Shown here: one piece after another, positions 1 through 8,645 of the stretch
Layout of the letters: every line of letters starts with the position of its first letter
How positions within the stretch are numbered: position 1 is the first letter of the stretch
Assembly (NCBI RefSeq): GCF_017808105.1
Contig: NZ_JADBHF010000001.1
Location: forward strand, 310,001 to 374,000
Direction: 5' to 3'
Source of the DNA: Brevibacterium renqingii
GTDB lineage: Bacteria > Actinomycetota > Actinomycetes > Actinomycetales > Brevibacteriaceae
DNA: 64,000 nt
Translations under genes and position numbers: made by a program
The notes under the pieces: generated by a model
What the model saw: the letters and a program-made list of their open reading frames with translations, nothing else
Told to the model about the DNA's origin: nothing
Database searches by the model: none

Positions 1-886
1 GTCGAGGCCCCAGGAGCGGCATTGGTCGAGAGCCGGTTCCGGGTCGCTGAAGCCGGTGTCGACGATGGTCACCCAGTAGCTTCCGTCCCGGTAGGAGGCC
101 CAGTCGCCGCTGTGGATGAGGATCGATCCCGGATATTTGACCTTATTGGCCTCGAATTCGTCGAGGATGTCCTGTGCGGTCCAGGTCTTGCCGTCGGCTT
201 CGAGGCCGACGTTCTTCGCGCTCACCTGTGTCACCCACTGGCCTTCGAGGTCGGCGGCTCTCTCCGTGCCCGTCTTCGTGTACGAAGCGAGCTGCTCCTT
301 GGGGCTCTGCGACGGTTGGACCAAGTCCTCGGACGGGCTGGGGGAGGGCGACGCCGACTCGTCGTGACCGACATCGACGGGCACGGTGCCCGATGAGGGA
401 GCGAGCCAGCGGATGCCGAAGAACGCCACGAGAGCGAGCACCATGGTCATGGCGATGATGACGGCAGTGATCTTGAGCCACTTGCGCGGTCTGGTTTCAC
501 TCTGCGCCGGGACGGTGGGAGGGAACTGCGGCGGAGGAGGAGCCTGCGGGCGCTGACCGATCGCGGCTTCTGGGGTGCGACCACTCCCGACAGCGTGCCT
601 CTGATCGGCGCTTCCGGGCCATTGCGCGTGTGCGGACTGAGCGTGTTCGTAGAAGGGGTAGCGTCCTGCGGGAGCGAATACGTTGCTCGCTCGTGCCTTC
701 GAGATCGACTGTTCCCCGGTGTGCCGTTCGAGATACTCGTAGTAGGTCGAGTTGTCGAATTCGGCAGGCGAATGGCCCGCCTCACTCCCGTACGACGGGT
801 TCTGACCAGCGTGTTCGTTGTGTTCTTTCTGCCAGTCGTCGCTTGTCGCCGGACGAATGCGCGGCCTCTGTGGAACGTCGCTCATC
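1..886 (-). CDS. Single-pass membrane protein with proline-rich cytoplasmic part (partial, 3' end outside window)
   Basis: The frame opens at ATG 886 behind a GGAGG-type ribosome site (891-896) and stays open to base 1, so only the first 295 residues are visible and there is no stop. Residues 1-135 are hydrophilic and rich in Gln, Pro, Ser and Tyr, and look cytoplasmic. Residues 137-160 form one membrane helix preceded by basic residues (RPRKWLK). Residues 163-200 are a Ser/Pro/Glu linker. From about residue 200 a folded, presumably extracellular, domain begins (EQLASYTKTG, WVTQVSAKN). I do not recognise the family. The layout of cytoplasmic low-complexity tail, one helix and exported domain is common for actinobacterial envelope proteins. 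No function is assigned. Confidence 0.75.
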
Positions 887-1654
887 GGTCCTCCTGAGTG
901 CCAGGTGTGGTGGCAATCATCTTCTAACCTTGGCACGAGTCACGCAGGCGTTCAACACGATCGCAGGCAGGACACGTTGCCGACGAAAGCCTACTGCGGA
1001 TTTCCCCGTGTTGCCTTGGCCCCAGCTGGGAAAGTCCCTGTGAAGGTCCGCGAATGCGTGCGACAGCCGTGTGTACGGCACTCCGGCAGGCCGGCGAACC
1101 GAGGCTTCCGTCCCGGGGAATCGACGGCCCGAGGCGAGCCGTGGACCCGAGACGCCGACATGCGATTCGCGGTGACAGCGTCGATCGTCCCCGGGGCGCG
1201 CGCCGAACCCCCGGCCGACGGTGCGGATTGAATTTGCTCTGCGCCCCCGACCCTCAGTAGGATTGATTCTTGTTGTGTCGTACCAGAGCGGTCTCCGATC
1301 GATCTGCTAAGACCGACATGGTGCTCACCCACCGCTGCACTCCAGCTTCGGCCATCTCTCACAGGCTACGGCTTCAGCGCTGGTGAGACATCTCGCCCGA
1401 ACGGGCAAACCTGTTTTGGCGTACACAATTTTCACGGCGAACGTCGCGCACCGGGTCGCACCGGATGCGAGTCGGGCGAGGGCGACTCAGGCCGCCTCGG
1501 CTGCGACCGTGGTCGGGCACGCTCGACCAGGTGGCATTCGCGAGAATTTGTTGATGTCTTCCGACATCGGCGCAAGCGAGCGGGGAGATCGCAGCAGCGA
1601 TATCCCGCAAGAGCTTGTTTCGAGAGTCGGTAACTTGTGAACTGGAGGAGAGAC
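887..1654. other. Intergenic region, no gene recognised
   Basis: This 768-bp stretch separates the divergent membrane protein (minus) and rpmB (plus). Frames of about 120-137 codons exist on both strands, but none has a good ribosome site, a recognisable product or a codon pattern like its neighbours. I see no tRNA-like arms. The promoter of the ribosomal-protein operon must lie in the right half, where A/T-richer patches occur (for example around 1410-1435 and 1540-1560). I looked for a Zur palindrome, because zinc-free ribosomal paralogues are often Zur-controlled, and found no convincing one. Confidence 0.5.
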
Positions 1655-1891
1655 ATGGCAGCAACCTGCCAGGTAACCGGGGCCGTCCCCGGTTTCGGAC
1701 ACAATGTGTCCCACTCGAAGCGCCGCACGAAGCGTCGCTTCAACCCGAATATTCAGAAGAAGCGGTACTACGTTCCGTCTCTGCGCCGCAGCGTCACCCT
1801 GACCGTGTCCGCCAAGGGCATCAAGGTCATCGACGCGCGTGGAATCGACGCCGTGGTCAACGAACTGATTGCCAAGGGAGTGAAGCTCTGA
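1655..1891 (+). CDS. rpmB: 50S ribosomal protein L28
   Basis: 78 residues, a normal L28 length. The N-terminus MAATCQVTG, the block [18 protein letters not shown] and the end [18 protein letters not shown] are typical of L28. It binds 23S rRNA in the large subunit. Only one cysteine (Cys5) is present, so this is the form without the CxxC zinc ribbon. ATG 1655 follows a GGAGGAG site at 1644-1650. The stop overlaps the rpmG start by one base (TGATG), so translation is probably coupled. Because L33 and S14 beside it also lack zinc cysteines, this is probably the zinc-independent paralogue set. Whether the genome also holds C+ copies cannot be seen here. Confidence 0.97.
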   Translation: MAATCQVTGAVPGFGHNVSHSKRRTKRRFNPNIQKKRYYVPSLRRSVTLTVSAKGIKVIDARGIDAVVNELIAKGVKL

Positions 1892-2058
1892 TGGCCAAGG
1901 CCCAGGATATTCGTCCCATCATCAAGCTCAAGTCGACCGCCGGCACCGGGTACACCTACGTGACCCGCAAGAACCGCCGCAACACCCCGGATCGCATCGT
2001 GCTCAAGAAGTACGATCCCGTCATCCGCAAGCACGTCGATTTCCGAGAGGAGCGCTGA
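1891..2058 (+). CDS. rpmG: 50S ribosomal protein L33, cysteine-free form
   Basis: 55 residues containing the L33 core [19 protein letters not shown] followed by [15 protein letters not shown]. The two CxxC pairs of zinc-binding L33 are absent, so this is the C- form. The start ATG overlaps the rpmB stop and rpsN follows after 6 bp, so the three genes form one tight operon. The order rpmB-rpmG-rpsN matches the actinobacterial alternative ribosomal-protein operons, which in several species are induced under zinc limitation. That regulation is known for the group and is only inferred here. Confidence 0.97.
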   Translation: MAKAQDIRPIIKLKSTAGTGYTYVTRKNRRNTPDRIVLKKYDPVIRKHVDFREER

Positions 2059-2064
2059 GCGCAC

Positions 2065-2370
2065 ATGGCTAAGAAGTCCAAGATCGCCCGCGACAAGCAG
2101 CGTCGCGTCATCGTCGAGCGCTATGCAGAGCGCCGCGCAGCTCTCAAGCGTCAGCTGACCCACCCCGATTCCACCGATGAGCAGCGCGAGGAGGCACGCC
2201 TCGGACTGCAGAAGCTTCCGCGTGATGCCTCGCCCGTTCGCGTTCGCAACCGGGACCAGGTCGATGGTCGTCCGCGTGGTTACCTCCGCAAGTTCGGGCT
2301 CTCCCGAGTTCGTTTCCGCGAAATGGCTCACAACGGCGAGTTGCCCGGAATCACTAAGTCGAGCTGGTAA
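2065..2370 (+). CDS. rpsN: 30S ribosomal protein S14, long zinc-free form
   Basis: 101 residues, the length of the long S14 type (the zinc type is about 61). The C-terminal block [31 protein letters not shown] followed by ELPG is diagnostic. The short type carries CxxC...CxxC here and this protein has no cysteine. S14 binds 16S rRNA in the head of the small subunit. It lies 6 bp after rpmG, third gene of the operon. After the stop there is a 69-bp gap before the HU gene, so HU may be read from the same transcript or from its own promoter. Confidence 0.97.
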   Translation: MAKKSKIARDKQRRVIVERYAERRAALKRQLTHPDSTDEQREEARLGLQKLPRDASPVRVRNRDQVDGRPRGYLRKFGLSRVRFREMAHNGELPGITKSSW

Positions 2371-2439
2371 TCTCGAGGAAGTTCGTCATCGGAAAAACGG
2401 ACCGGTGACCGACCGACTTGTCCTAAGGAGGACACTTTT

Positions 2440-2727
2440 ATGGCTAAGAACCGCAGTGAGCTCGTTGCAGAAGTTGCCGAGAACTCCGGCCTGACTCAGA
2501 AGCAGGTCTCGGATGTGCTCGATGGTGTCTTCGATGTCTTCTCCGACGTCGTGGCCAAGGGCGAAAAGCTCACCATCCCCGGCTGGCTCTCCGTTGAGCG
2601 CACCGAGCGTGCCGCTCGCAAGGGTCGCAACCCTCAGACCGGTGAAGAGATCCAGATCAAGGCCGGTTACTCCGTCAAGCTGTCCGCTGGTTCGAAGCTG
2701 AAGGGCGCCGCTGGCAGCCCGAAGTGA
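2440..2727 (+). CDS. HU-family DNA-binding protein
   Basis: 95 residues with the HU/IHF fold: N-terminal helices NRSELVAEVAENSGLTQKQVSDVLDGVF, a strand block KLTIPGWLSVERTERAARKGRNPQTGE and the end SVKLSAGSKLK. The usual P-G-F in the loop reads P-G-W and the arm motif is GRNPQTGE. HU bends DNA and compacts the nucleoid. A strong AAGGAGGA ribosome site precedes ATG 2440. The C-terminus (AAGSPK) is short, so this is not the long-tailed mycobacterial HupB type. It is followed at once by an intrinsic-type terminator (2745-2774), which ends the unit begun by rpmB. Confidence 0.93.
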   Translation: MAKNRSELVAEVAENSGLTQKQVSDVLDGVFDVFSDVVAKGEKLTIPGWLSVERTERAARKGRNPQTGEEIQIKAGYSVKLSAGSKLKGAAGSPK

Positions 2728-2744
2728 TCGACGCAGCAGCGTCG

Positions 2745-2774
2745 AATGGCCCGGACCCGATGGTCCGGGCCATT
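2745..2774 (+). terminator. Terminator-like hairpin after HU gene
   Basis: A perfect 13-bp inverted repeat (AATGGCCCGGACC and its complement) around a 4-base CGAT loop begins 17 bp after the HU stop. It ends in ATTTG rather than a long T-run, as often seen in high-GC actinobacteria. It closes the rpmB-rpmG-rpsN-HU unit before the CopD-CtaG gene. Confidence 0.8.
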
Positions 2775-2952
2775 TGCTGTTCGCGCCGAGGCGACGTCCG
2801 CGGCGCTGCCCCGCGCCGAGTTCCCGCCCACCACGCTGCTCCGCGCCGAGGCGGCGCCCCGAGATCTCGGCCCCTCGGCGGTCTCCCGGTTGGCTGAGGC
2901 GCGGCGCCCAGCGATATCCTTGAACCATGTCAGAAGGGGCGGTCCGCGCGCA

Positions 2953-5010
2953 GTGAGTTCTCCAGTCTTCGAATCGATCACCCGGTTCGCCCAGCGGGCC
3001 TCTGTCCCCATCGTGGTCTTCCTCGGCTGCGGGGCCGGCTTGGCCGCTCTGTTCTTCACCGGTGCCGCGAATCCCACTCTGCTCAACGACCCGGGCACTG
3101 TCGTCCGTTTCGGTCTGCCCGCAGCGAAGTTCGTCTTCAATATCGCGATGTCCCTGACTGTCGGCGCCCTGATGTTCGCAGTCCTCATCCTGCCGCGCAC
3201 GGCCGGCGGTCGCGACCGGCGGCACAGGGCCAGCACCGCGGACCTCCCTCTCGACCCCCTGTGGACGAAGGCGCTGCGGATCGCCGAGTACTCCTCGGTG
3301 GTGTGGACGCTCTCCGCTGTCGCCGTGCTCGTCTTCTCCTTCGTCGACACCGTCGGTGCCCAGGCCTATCTCGACTTCTCGAATCAGCTCGGCGTGTTCG
3401 TCACCCAGATCGCCTATGGTCAGCTGTGGGTCCTCATCGTCGTGCTCATCGCCATCGTCTCGACACTGTGCTTCGGCACTCGCTCCCACGTCGGCATCGC
3501 CGCCGCCGGGGTCCTCGGCATCGGAGTGATGATTCCTCTGGCGCTGATGGGCCACTCCGCCGAAGCTTCCGGACATACCCAGGCAGTCAACAGCCTCGGC
3601 CTCCACATCTTCGGTGCGACGATCTGGCTGGGCGGGCTCTTCGTCATCGCCCTGCTCGGTACCCGACTGGCGGAGTCGAAGAACCTCAAGCCGGTCGTCG
3701 AACGCTATTCGACGATCGCGCTCATCGCCTTCGGTCTCGTCGTCTTCTCCGGAGTCGTCAACGCGCTCCTGCGTGTGCATAGCCTGGACGATCTCATGAC
3801 CGGCTACGGGGAGGTCATCCTTGCGAAGGCGTTCGCCACGGTTCTGCTCGGTCTCATCGGGTTCTGGCACCGGCAGTTCGTCATCGCACGGCTGGGCACG
3901 GCCGCCTCGGCGACGGTGGAGTTCTGGCGCCTCATCACGGTCGAGTTCGTCATCTTCGGCGCCACCATGGGTCTGGCTGTGGCCTTGGCGCGCTCGCAGC
4001 CCCCGGTTCCGCAGGAGCCCGTCGGCAACCCCACACCGACCGAGATCCTCACCGGCGATCCGTTGCCTCCGAAGCCTGACTTCGCGCGGTTCTTCACCGA
4101 ATGGGCGATCGATCCGCTGTGGATCGCGATCGCCGCAGGCACGTCGATCGCCTATATCGTCGCCTTCATCAATCTCCGTCGCCGAGGCGACAAATGGCCG
4201 GTGCTGCGCCTGATCAGCTGGCTGGTGGGGATGGTCTTCCTCGTCTTCGTGACCTCCGCCGGGCCGCGCGTCTACGGTGAGGTGCAGTTCTCCTCGCACA
4301 TGATCGAGCACATGCTGCTGGTCATGGTCGTACCGCTGCCGATGGTCCTGGGCGCACCGATCACGATGCTCATGCGGGCGACGAAGGCCCGTCGCGACGG
4401 TTCCGCCGGTGTGCGCGAATGGGTGCTCTGGCTCGTCCACACCCCGTATCTGCGCTTCTTCGCGCATCCGATCGTGGCCAGTGTGAACTTCGCGGGCTCT
4501 CTCGTCGTCTTCTACTACTCGGGCATCATGTACTACGCCCTCGACACTCACATCGGGCACGAACTGATGATCGCCCACTTCCTCGGCGCAGGCTATCTGT
4601 TCGGCCAGGCGCTCATCGGCATCGATCCGGGCGTGGAACGACCGGCCTATCCGCTGCGCCTGGTGATGCTGCTGGTCACGATGGCCTTCCACGCGTTCTT
4701 CGGCATCTCGATCATGAGTTCGAACGTACTCATCGCCGGTGATTGGTTCGGCAACATCGGTGCCGGCTGGGGATATACGGCGATCGAGGACCAGCAGCTC
4801 GGAGGGGCCATCGCCTGGGGGATCGGAGAGTTCCCGACGCTGTTCGTGGCGATCATGGTCGCCCTGCAATGGGCGAAGTCCTCGGACAGGGAGGCCAAGC
4901 GCATCGACCGGCGCGAGGACCGCAGTCATGACGCCGAGCTGCGAGCCTACAACGAGATGCTCGCCACGATGGCCGAACGCGACGCGAAGCTCGATCACCG
5001 CCGGCGCTGA
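2953..5010 (+). CDS. CopD-CtaG fusion: copper uptake domain plus cytochrome c oxidase assembly domain
   Basis: 685 residues, almost all transmembrane. The N-terminal half (to about residue 340) has the CopD layout, with a central stretch containing LMGHSAEASGHTQAVNSLGLHI and a conserved H-x-FGATIWLGGL element. The C-terminal half (from about residue 385) is of the caa3-type CtaG family, with FSSHMIEHMLLVMVVPLPMV and other conserved histidines. CopD proteins import copper and CtaG helps deliver it to cytochrome oxidase, so the fusion probably couples copper uptake to oxidase maturation at the membrane. This fusion is well known in actinobacteria. I chose GTG 2953 because the frame upstream of it runs through the HU terminator. 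An ATG at 2927 is out of frame and stops after nine codons. Confidence 0.9.
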   Translation: MSSPVFESITRFAQRASVPIVVFLGCGAGLAALFFTGAANPTLLNDPGTVVRFGLPAAKFVFNIAMSLTVGALMFAVLILPRTAGGRDRRHRASTADLPLDPLWTKALRIAEYSSVVWTLSAVAVLVFSFVDTVGAQAYLDFSNQLGVFVTQIAYGQLWVLIVVLIAIVSTLCFGTRSHVGIAAAGVLGIGVMIPLALMGHSAEASGHTQAVNSLGLHIFGATIWLGGLFVIALLGTRLAESKNLKPVVERYSTIALIAFGLVVFSGVVNALLRVHSLDDLMTGYGEVILAKAFATVLLGLIGFWHRQFVIARLGTAASATVEFWRLITVEFVIFGATMGLAVALARSQPPVPQEPVGNPTPTEILTGDPLPPKPDFARFFTEWAIDPLWIAIAAGTSIAYIVAFINLRRRGDKWPVLRLISWLVGMVFLVFVTSAGPRVYGEVQFSSHMIEHMLLVMVVPLPMVLGAPITMLMRATKARRDGSAGVREWVLWLVHTPYLRFFAHPIVASVNFAGSLVVFYYSGIMYYALDTHIGHELMIAHFLGAGYLFGQALIGIDPGVERPAYPLRLVMLLVTMAFHAFFGISIMSSNVLIAGDWFGNIGAGWGYTAIEDQQLGGAIAWGIGEFPTLFVAIMVALQWAKSSDREAKRIDRREDRSHDAELRAYNEMLATMAERDAKLDHRRR

Positions 5011-5386
5011 GCTGCTGACCCATTCGCGAGTGATACGCGGAACAAACCCGAGCGGCACGGCGGGCCGCATGCAGGTCCGCGCAGCTCGAGGAACGAAGCG
5101 GCGACAGTCGCCATTGTCAGGTCCGCCGAACATGCACACCCGATGTGCACGAATACACATGGCGAATTCTCGGATTCTGCCCAGGAGACTACCCAAAAGA
5201 CTGTAATGTGACGCACACTGTTGCTCGGATGAGAAATATCCGGGCGCCCGATGTGCCAGGGCTCGGCCGATGATCGTCAACCGCATCGCAGCGGTGTGCG
5301 ATGTTCGGACTGCCCCTCCATCGACGCAAGTGCTGATCGATTCGCGCATTCAACGGTGACGCGGATTGTGGAATTGAAGGAGTCGC
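5011..5386. promoter_or_regulatory. Intergenic region, presumed promoter of the MHS transporter gene
   Basis: 376 bp without a supported gene. The second half is richer in A/T than the flanks and includes a small inverted repeat TGTG-ACG-CACA at about 5208-5218. Its spacing is too short for a standard CRP/GlxR site. A clear GAAGGAG ribosome site lies just before ATG 5387. I see no terminator with a long perfect stem after the CopD-CtaG gene. Confidence 0.4.
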
Positions 5387-6736
5387 ATGAGTTCCCAGAA
5401 CAACGCTGAGAGGAAGTCGATCCGCGCTCAGCTGCGCAAGGTCGTCGTCGCCTCGATGGCCGGAACGGTCGTCGAATGGTACGAATTCTTCCTCTATGGT
5501 TCGGCCGCCACGCTGGTCTTCAACCACATCCTGTTTCCGCCTTCCGACAACCCGCTCACCCCGATCCTGGCCGGCTTCGCCACCTACGCGGTCGGCTTCA
5601 TCGCCCGCCCCATCGGCGGCATCGTCTTCGGGCACTTCGGCGACAAGTACGGGCGCAAGAAGCTGTTGCAGCTCTCGATCGTCCTCGTCGGTGTGGCCAC
5701 CTTCCTCATGGGCTGCCTGCCGACCTATGACGCGATCGGTGCCTTGGCGCCGATCCTGCTCGTGCTGCTCCGCATCGTCCAGGGCTTCGCCGTCGGCGGT
5801 GAGTGGGGCGGCGCTGTCCTCCTCGTCGCCGAGCACGCGCCGAACAAGGAACGCGGCTTCTGGGCTTCCTTCCCCCAGTCGGGTGTGCCTCTGGGCAATC
5901 TGCTGGCCACCGCAGTGCTGTTCATCCTCACCGCGACCCTCACCGAAGAGCACTTCCTCTCCTGGGGCTGGCGCGTGTCGTTCTGGCTCTCGGCCGTCAT
6001 CGTCCTCATCGGCTACTACATCCGCACACGTGTCTCCGACGCCCCGATCTTCGACGAGGTCCAGTCGGAGGAGATCGAGGAAGGGGTCGACTACGGGGTC
6101 AAGGCCGTGTTCAAGCGCTACCCGCGTGAGGTCTTCGCAGCGATGGGCCTGCGCTTCGTCGAGAACATCCACTACTACCTCGTGGTGACGTTCTCGATCA
6201 CCTATCTCGCGACCCAGGTGAAGATCGAGTCGAGCGAGATCCTCGGTCTGCTGCTCGGCGCGCATGCGATCCACGCGGTCCTCGTTCCGCTCGTCGGCGC
6301 GGCCACCGACCGGGTGGGACGGCGGATGCCCTACGGCGTGGGCATCGTGCTCACCGCCAGCTGGGGGTTCCTCGCCTTCCCGATGTACGACACCGGCAGC
6401 GCCGTCATGATCTTCCTCGCGCTGCTCCTGGGTCTGATCTTCCACGCGCTCATGTACGCCGGGCAGCCGGCGATCATGGCCGAGATGTTCCCGACCCGCA
6501 TGCGCAACTCCGGCGTCTCGACCGGCTATCAGGTGACCGCGATCGTCGCCGGCTCCTTCGCGCCGATCATCGCCACCGCGCTGCTCGATGCGTTCGGCTC
6601 CTCGATCCCGATCGCTCTCTATCTGCTCGTCGCCGCGGCGATCTCGTTCATCGCACTCATGTTCACCCGCGAAACGAAGGGCATCGACCTGCGTTCGCTC
6701 GACCACGCAGACAAGGTCCGCCGCGGAGTCGCCTGA
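5387..6736 (+). CDS. MFS transporter, metabolite:H+ symporter (MHS) family
   Basis: 449 residues with twelve apparent membrane helices. The loop motif FGHFGDKYGRKKLL after helix 2 is the MFS signature, and GTVVEWYEFFLYGSAATLVF at the start together with RIVQGFAVGGEWGGAVLL are diagnostic of the MHS family (relatives of ShiA, ProP and KgtP). These proteins import carboxylic or hydroxy acids with protons. The next gene, about 140 bp downstream in the same direction, encodes a 3-hydroxybutyrate dehydrogenase, so a short hydroxy- or keto-acid such as 3-hydroxybutyrate is the likely substrate. That is an inference from position. ATG 5387 follows GAAGGAG. Confidence 0.9.
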   Translation: MSSQNNAERKSIRAQLRKVVVASMAGTVVEWYEFFLYGSAATLVFNHILFPPSDNPLTPILAGFATYAVGFIARPIGGIVFGHFGDKYGRKKLLQLSIVLVGVATFLMGCLPTYDAIGALAPILLVLLRIVQGFAVGGEWGGAVLLVAEHAPNKERGFWASFPQSGVPLGNLLATAVLFILTATLTEEHFLSWGWRVSFWLSAVIVLIGYYIRTRVSDAPIFDEVQSEEIEEGVDYGVKAVFKRYPREVFAAMGLRFVENIHYYLVVTFSITYLATQVKIESSEILGLLLGAHAIHAVLVPLVGAATDRVGRRMPYGVGIVLTASWGFLAFPMYDTGSAVMIFLALLLGLIFHALMYAGQPAIMAEMFPTRMRNSGVSTGYQVTAIVAGSFAPIIATALLDAFGSSIPIALYLLVAAAISFIALMFTRETKGIDLRSLDHADKVRRGVA

Positions 6737-6872
6737 ATCGGTTCACGCCGGGCCCCAGCCCGCCCGGCGGCGGTGCCGCTGAATGCCGGCACCGCCGCCC
6801 CCTCCGAGGGTGCATGATGAGCCCGGGTGCATGATGGACGGGGACCGCAGAGAACAAGGAAAGGACATCGGC

Positions 6873-7619
6873 ATGGGAGATCTTTCGAACAGGCGCGCAC
6901 TCGTCACAGGCGGTGCCTCCGGACTCGGCAAGGCGATCAGCCGGGCATTCGCGCAGGTCGGCGCCCGCGTCGTCGTCGCCGACGTCGATGCTGAGTCCGC
7001 GGAGGCCGTGGCCGCCGAGGTCGGAGGCGAGGCATGGGCAGTCAACCTCGCGGACACCTCGGCGCTGGACGGGATCGACCTCGATATCGACATCCTCGTC
7101 AACAACGCCGGCATCCAGCGGATCCACCCGATCACCGAGTTCCCGCTCGAGGAGTGGCGTCTGATCAACACACTCATGCTCGAAGCGCCGTTCGTGCTCA
7201 CCAAGGCCGCGCTGCCGAAGATGTGCGAACGCGGTTGGGGCCGGATCATCAACGTCTCCTCCGTCCATGGGCTGCGCGCCTCGGCGAACAAATCCGCCTA
7301 TGTCGCGGCCAAGCACGGGCTGATGGGGCTGACGAAGACCACCGCGCTCGAGGCCGGCCCGCACGGGGTGACCTGCAATGCGATCAACCCCGGCTATGTG
7401 CTCACGCCCTTGGTCAAGGGGCAGATCGCGGACCAGGCGAAGACGAACGGCATCAGCGAGGACGAGGTCCTCGAGCAGGTGTTCCTCGGACATTCCGCGG
7501 TGCCCAAGCTCGCTGAACCCGAGGACGTCGCGGCCATCGCACTGTTCCTCGCCGGTGAGCATGCCGCGGTCGTCAACGGCAGCGCCCACAGCATCGACGG
7601 GGGCTGGTCCGCGGCCTGA
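6873..7619 (+). CDS. bdhA: 3-hydroxybutyrate dehydrogenase (SDR family)
   Basis: 248 residues, the usual length for this short-chain dehydrogenase. The nucleotide motif VTGGASGLGKA, the NNAG block (VNNAGIQRIHPI), and the Ser...Tyr-x3-Lys catalytic set (NVSSVHGLRAS, SAYVAAKHG) are intact. The stretches MCERGWGRIINVSSVHGL and NPGYVLTPLVKGQI are characteristic of D-3-hydroxybutyrate dehydrogenases, which convert 3-hydroxybutyrate to acetoacetate with NAD+. I chose ATG 6873 because it follows an AAGGAAAGGA site and gives the family length. Further in-frame ATGs lie upstream (for example 6834) but would add an unconserved tail. It is probably co-transcribed with the MHS transporter. Confidence 0.9.
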   Translation: MGDLSNRRALVTGGASGLGKAISRAFAQVGARVVVADVDAESAEAVAAEVGGEAWAVNLADTSALDGIDLDIDILVNNAGIQRIHPITEFPLEEWRLINTLMLEAPFVLTKAALPKMCERGWGRIINVSSVHGLRASANKSAYVAAKHGLMGLTKTTALEAGPHGVTCNAINPGYVLTPLVKGQIADQAKTNGISEDEVLEQVFLGHSAVPKLAEPEDVAAIALFLAGEHAAVVNGSAHSIDGGWSAA

Positions 7620-7629
7620 GAGGTGCGGC

Positions 7630-8505
7630 TCAGAGGACCTCGAGCACGCTGCGGACGCCGGAATTGCGCAGCGACTCGTGGCGGACCGAGGCCCAATAGG
7701 AGACCCGCTTCGAGAACTGCTCGGGCAGCACCTGCACCAGCCGTGAGCTGTCGCGGGCGACGAAGTCCGGGAGGATCCCGATGCCCACCCCATTGGAGGT
7801 GGCGAGCACGTGCGCATGCACCGAGGTGGAGCGGAAGAAGCCGTTCCCGCGTGGGAGGGCGTCGGCCGCCTCGTCGAGGTCGTCGACCTGCAGTGAGTTC
7901 TCGATGTAGTAGATCATCCGGTGTTCGGCCAGATCATCGAGCGTGCGCGGCATGCTGTGCGTGGCGATGTAGTCCTGCGAGGCGTAGAGCTGGAGTCGGT
8001 AGTCGCGGATGTGCTTGGCGATGGAGCGCGGGGCATCGGGACGACCGACGACGACCTCGATGTCGACTCCGGACCGGTATTGGCGGGCTCTCTGCGTGGC
8101 CGTGATGAGTTCGACCTGCAGTCCCGGATGCCGGTGCTGCAGCGCTGTGAGCGCGGGCACCGCGTACTCGAGTGCGAACGCCTGCGGGCAGGCCAGACGG
8201 ATCGTCCCCGCCAGGGCGGAATTCGTATGCGCGTCGATCCGGCCGAGCGCGGCTTCGATGTCCTCCGCGATCGGCAGGAGCTGGCGTCCGGCCGCGTTGA
8301 GCTCCCAGCCGTCGGGGGAGGCCACGAGCACTCGTTCCCCGTAGGCCTTCTCGAGCGCGGTGATGCGCCGGGACACGGTCGTGTGGTTGAGGCCGAGGCT
8401 GTGGGCGGCGGCCGTGAACTTCCCCAGACGGGCGACGGCGAGGAGTGTCAGCAGATCCTCGGGGGCGATCTGCGGACCGGATCCGCCAGGTGCATAGGAG
8501 GCCAT
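7630..8505 (-). CDS. LysR-family transcriptional regulator
   Basis: 291 residues. Residues about 18-77 form the winged helix-turn-helix (LLTLLAVARLGKFTAAAHSLGLNHTTVSRRITALEKAYGERV), and the rest is the periplasmic-binding-like effector domain (GTIRLACPQAFALEYAVPAL...GVGIGILPDFVA). The gene is convergent with bdhA and divergent from mmsB. LysR proteins usually control the divergent gene and themselves. The intergenic region carries two TGCGCA elements 15 bp apart (8529-8549), a plausible operator. Candidate targets are mmsB and perhaps the MHS-bdhA pair, so the effector may be a branched-chain or hydroxy-acid intermediate. Confidence 0.92.
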   Translation of the reverse strand: MASYAPGGSGPQIAPEDLLTLLAVARLGKFTAAAHSLGLNHTTVSRRITALEKAYGERVLVASPDGWELNAAGRQLLPIAEDIEAALGRIDAHTNSALAGTIRLACPQAFALEYAVPALTALQHRHPGLQVELITATQRARQYRSGVDIEVVVGRPDAPRSIAKHIRDYRLQLYASQDYIATHSMPRTLDDLAEHRMIYYIENSLQVDDLDEAADALPRGNGFFRSTSVHAHVLATSNGVGIGILPDFVARDSSRLVQVLPEQFSKRVSYWASVRHESLRNSGVRSVLEVL

Positions 8506-8526
8506 AGTGGCTCCATTCTATCTGCG

Positions 8527-8551
8527 TGTGCGCACATAACCGGTGCGCAAT
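8527..8551. promoter_or_regulatory. Candidate LysR operator (repeated TGCGCA)
   Basis: Two copies of the self-complementary hexamer TGCGCA start at 8529 and 8544. The first is the core of the 10-bp palindrome TGTGCGCACA. The site lies 22 bp before the LysR start and about 100 bp before mmsB, where an autoregulating LysR protein normally binds. The call is inferred from position and symmetry only. Confidence 0.45.
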
Positions 8552-8645
8552 AGGTGAGGGGCCGGACCGGACTTCCGTGCTATGACTGGCGTAATGTGAG
8601 AGAGAACACTGCATACGCGCTGAACATGATGCGAGGAGGCATATT

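Noticed and set aside
818..1362. Open frames of 120-137 codons on both strands in the 5' intergenic region
   Set aside because: No ribosome site, no recognisable product, and overlapping frames on both strands as expected by chance at high GC.
1400..1650. Possible Zur box before rpmB
   Set aside because: Only a half-site-like ATTTTCA is seen around 1428-1434, with no matching inverted half at the right spacing.
5205..5222. CRP/GlxR site before the MHS transporter gene
   Set aside because: TGTG and CACA are only 3 bases apart, while the known sites need a longer spacer.
2386..5349. 987-codon minus-strand open frame over the HU and CopD-CtaG genes
   Set aside because: It spans two clear plus-strand genes and their terminator and has shadow-type composition with no recognisable protein.
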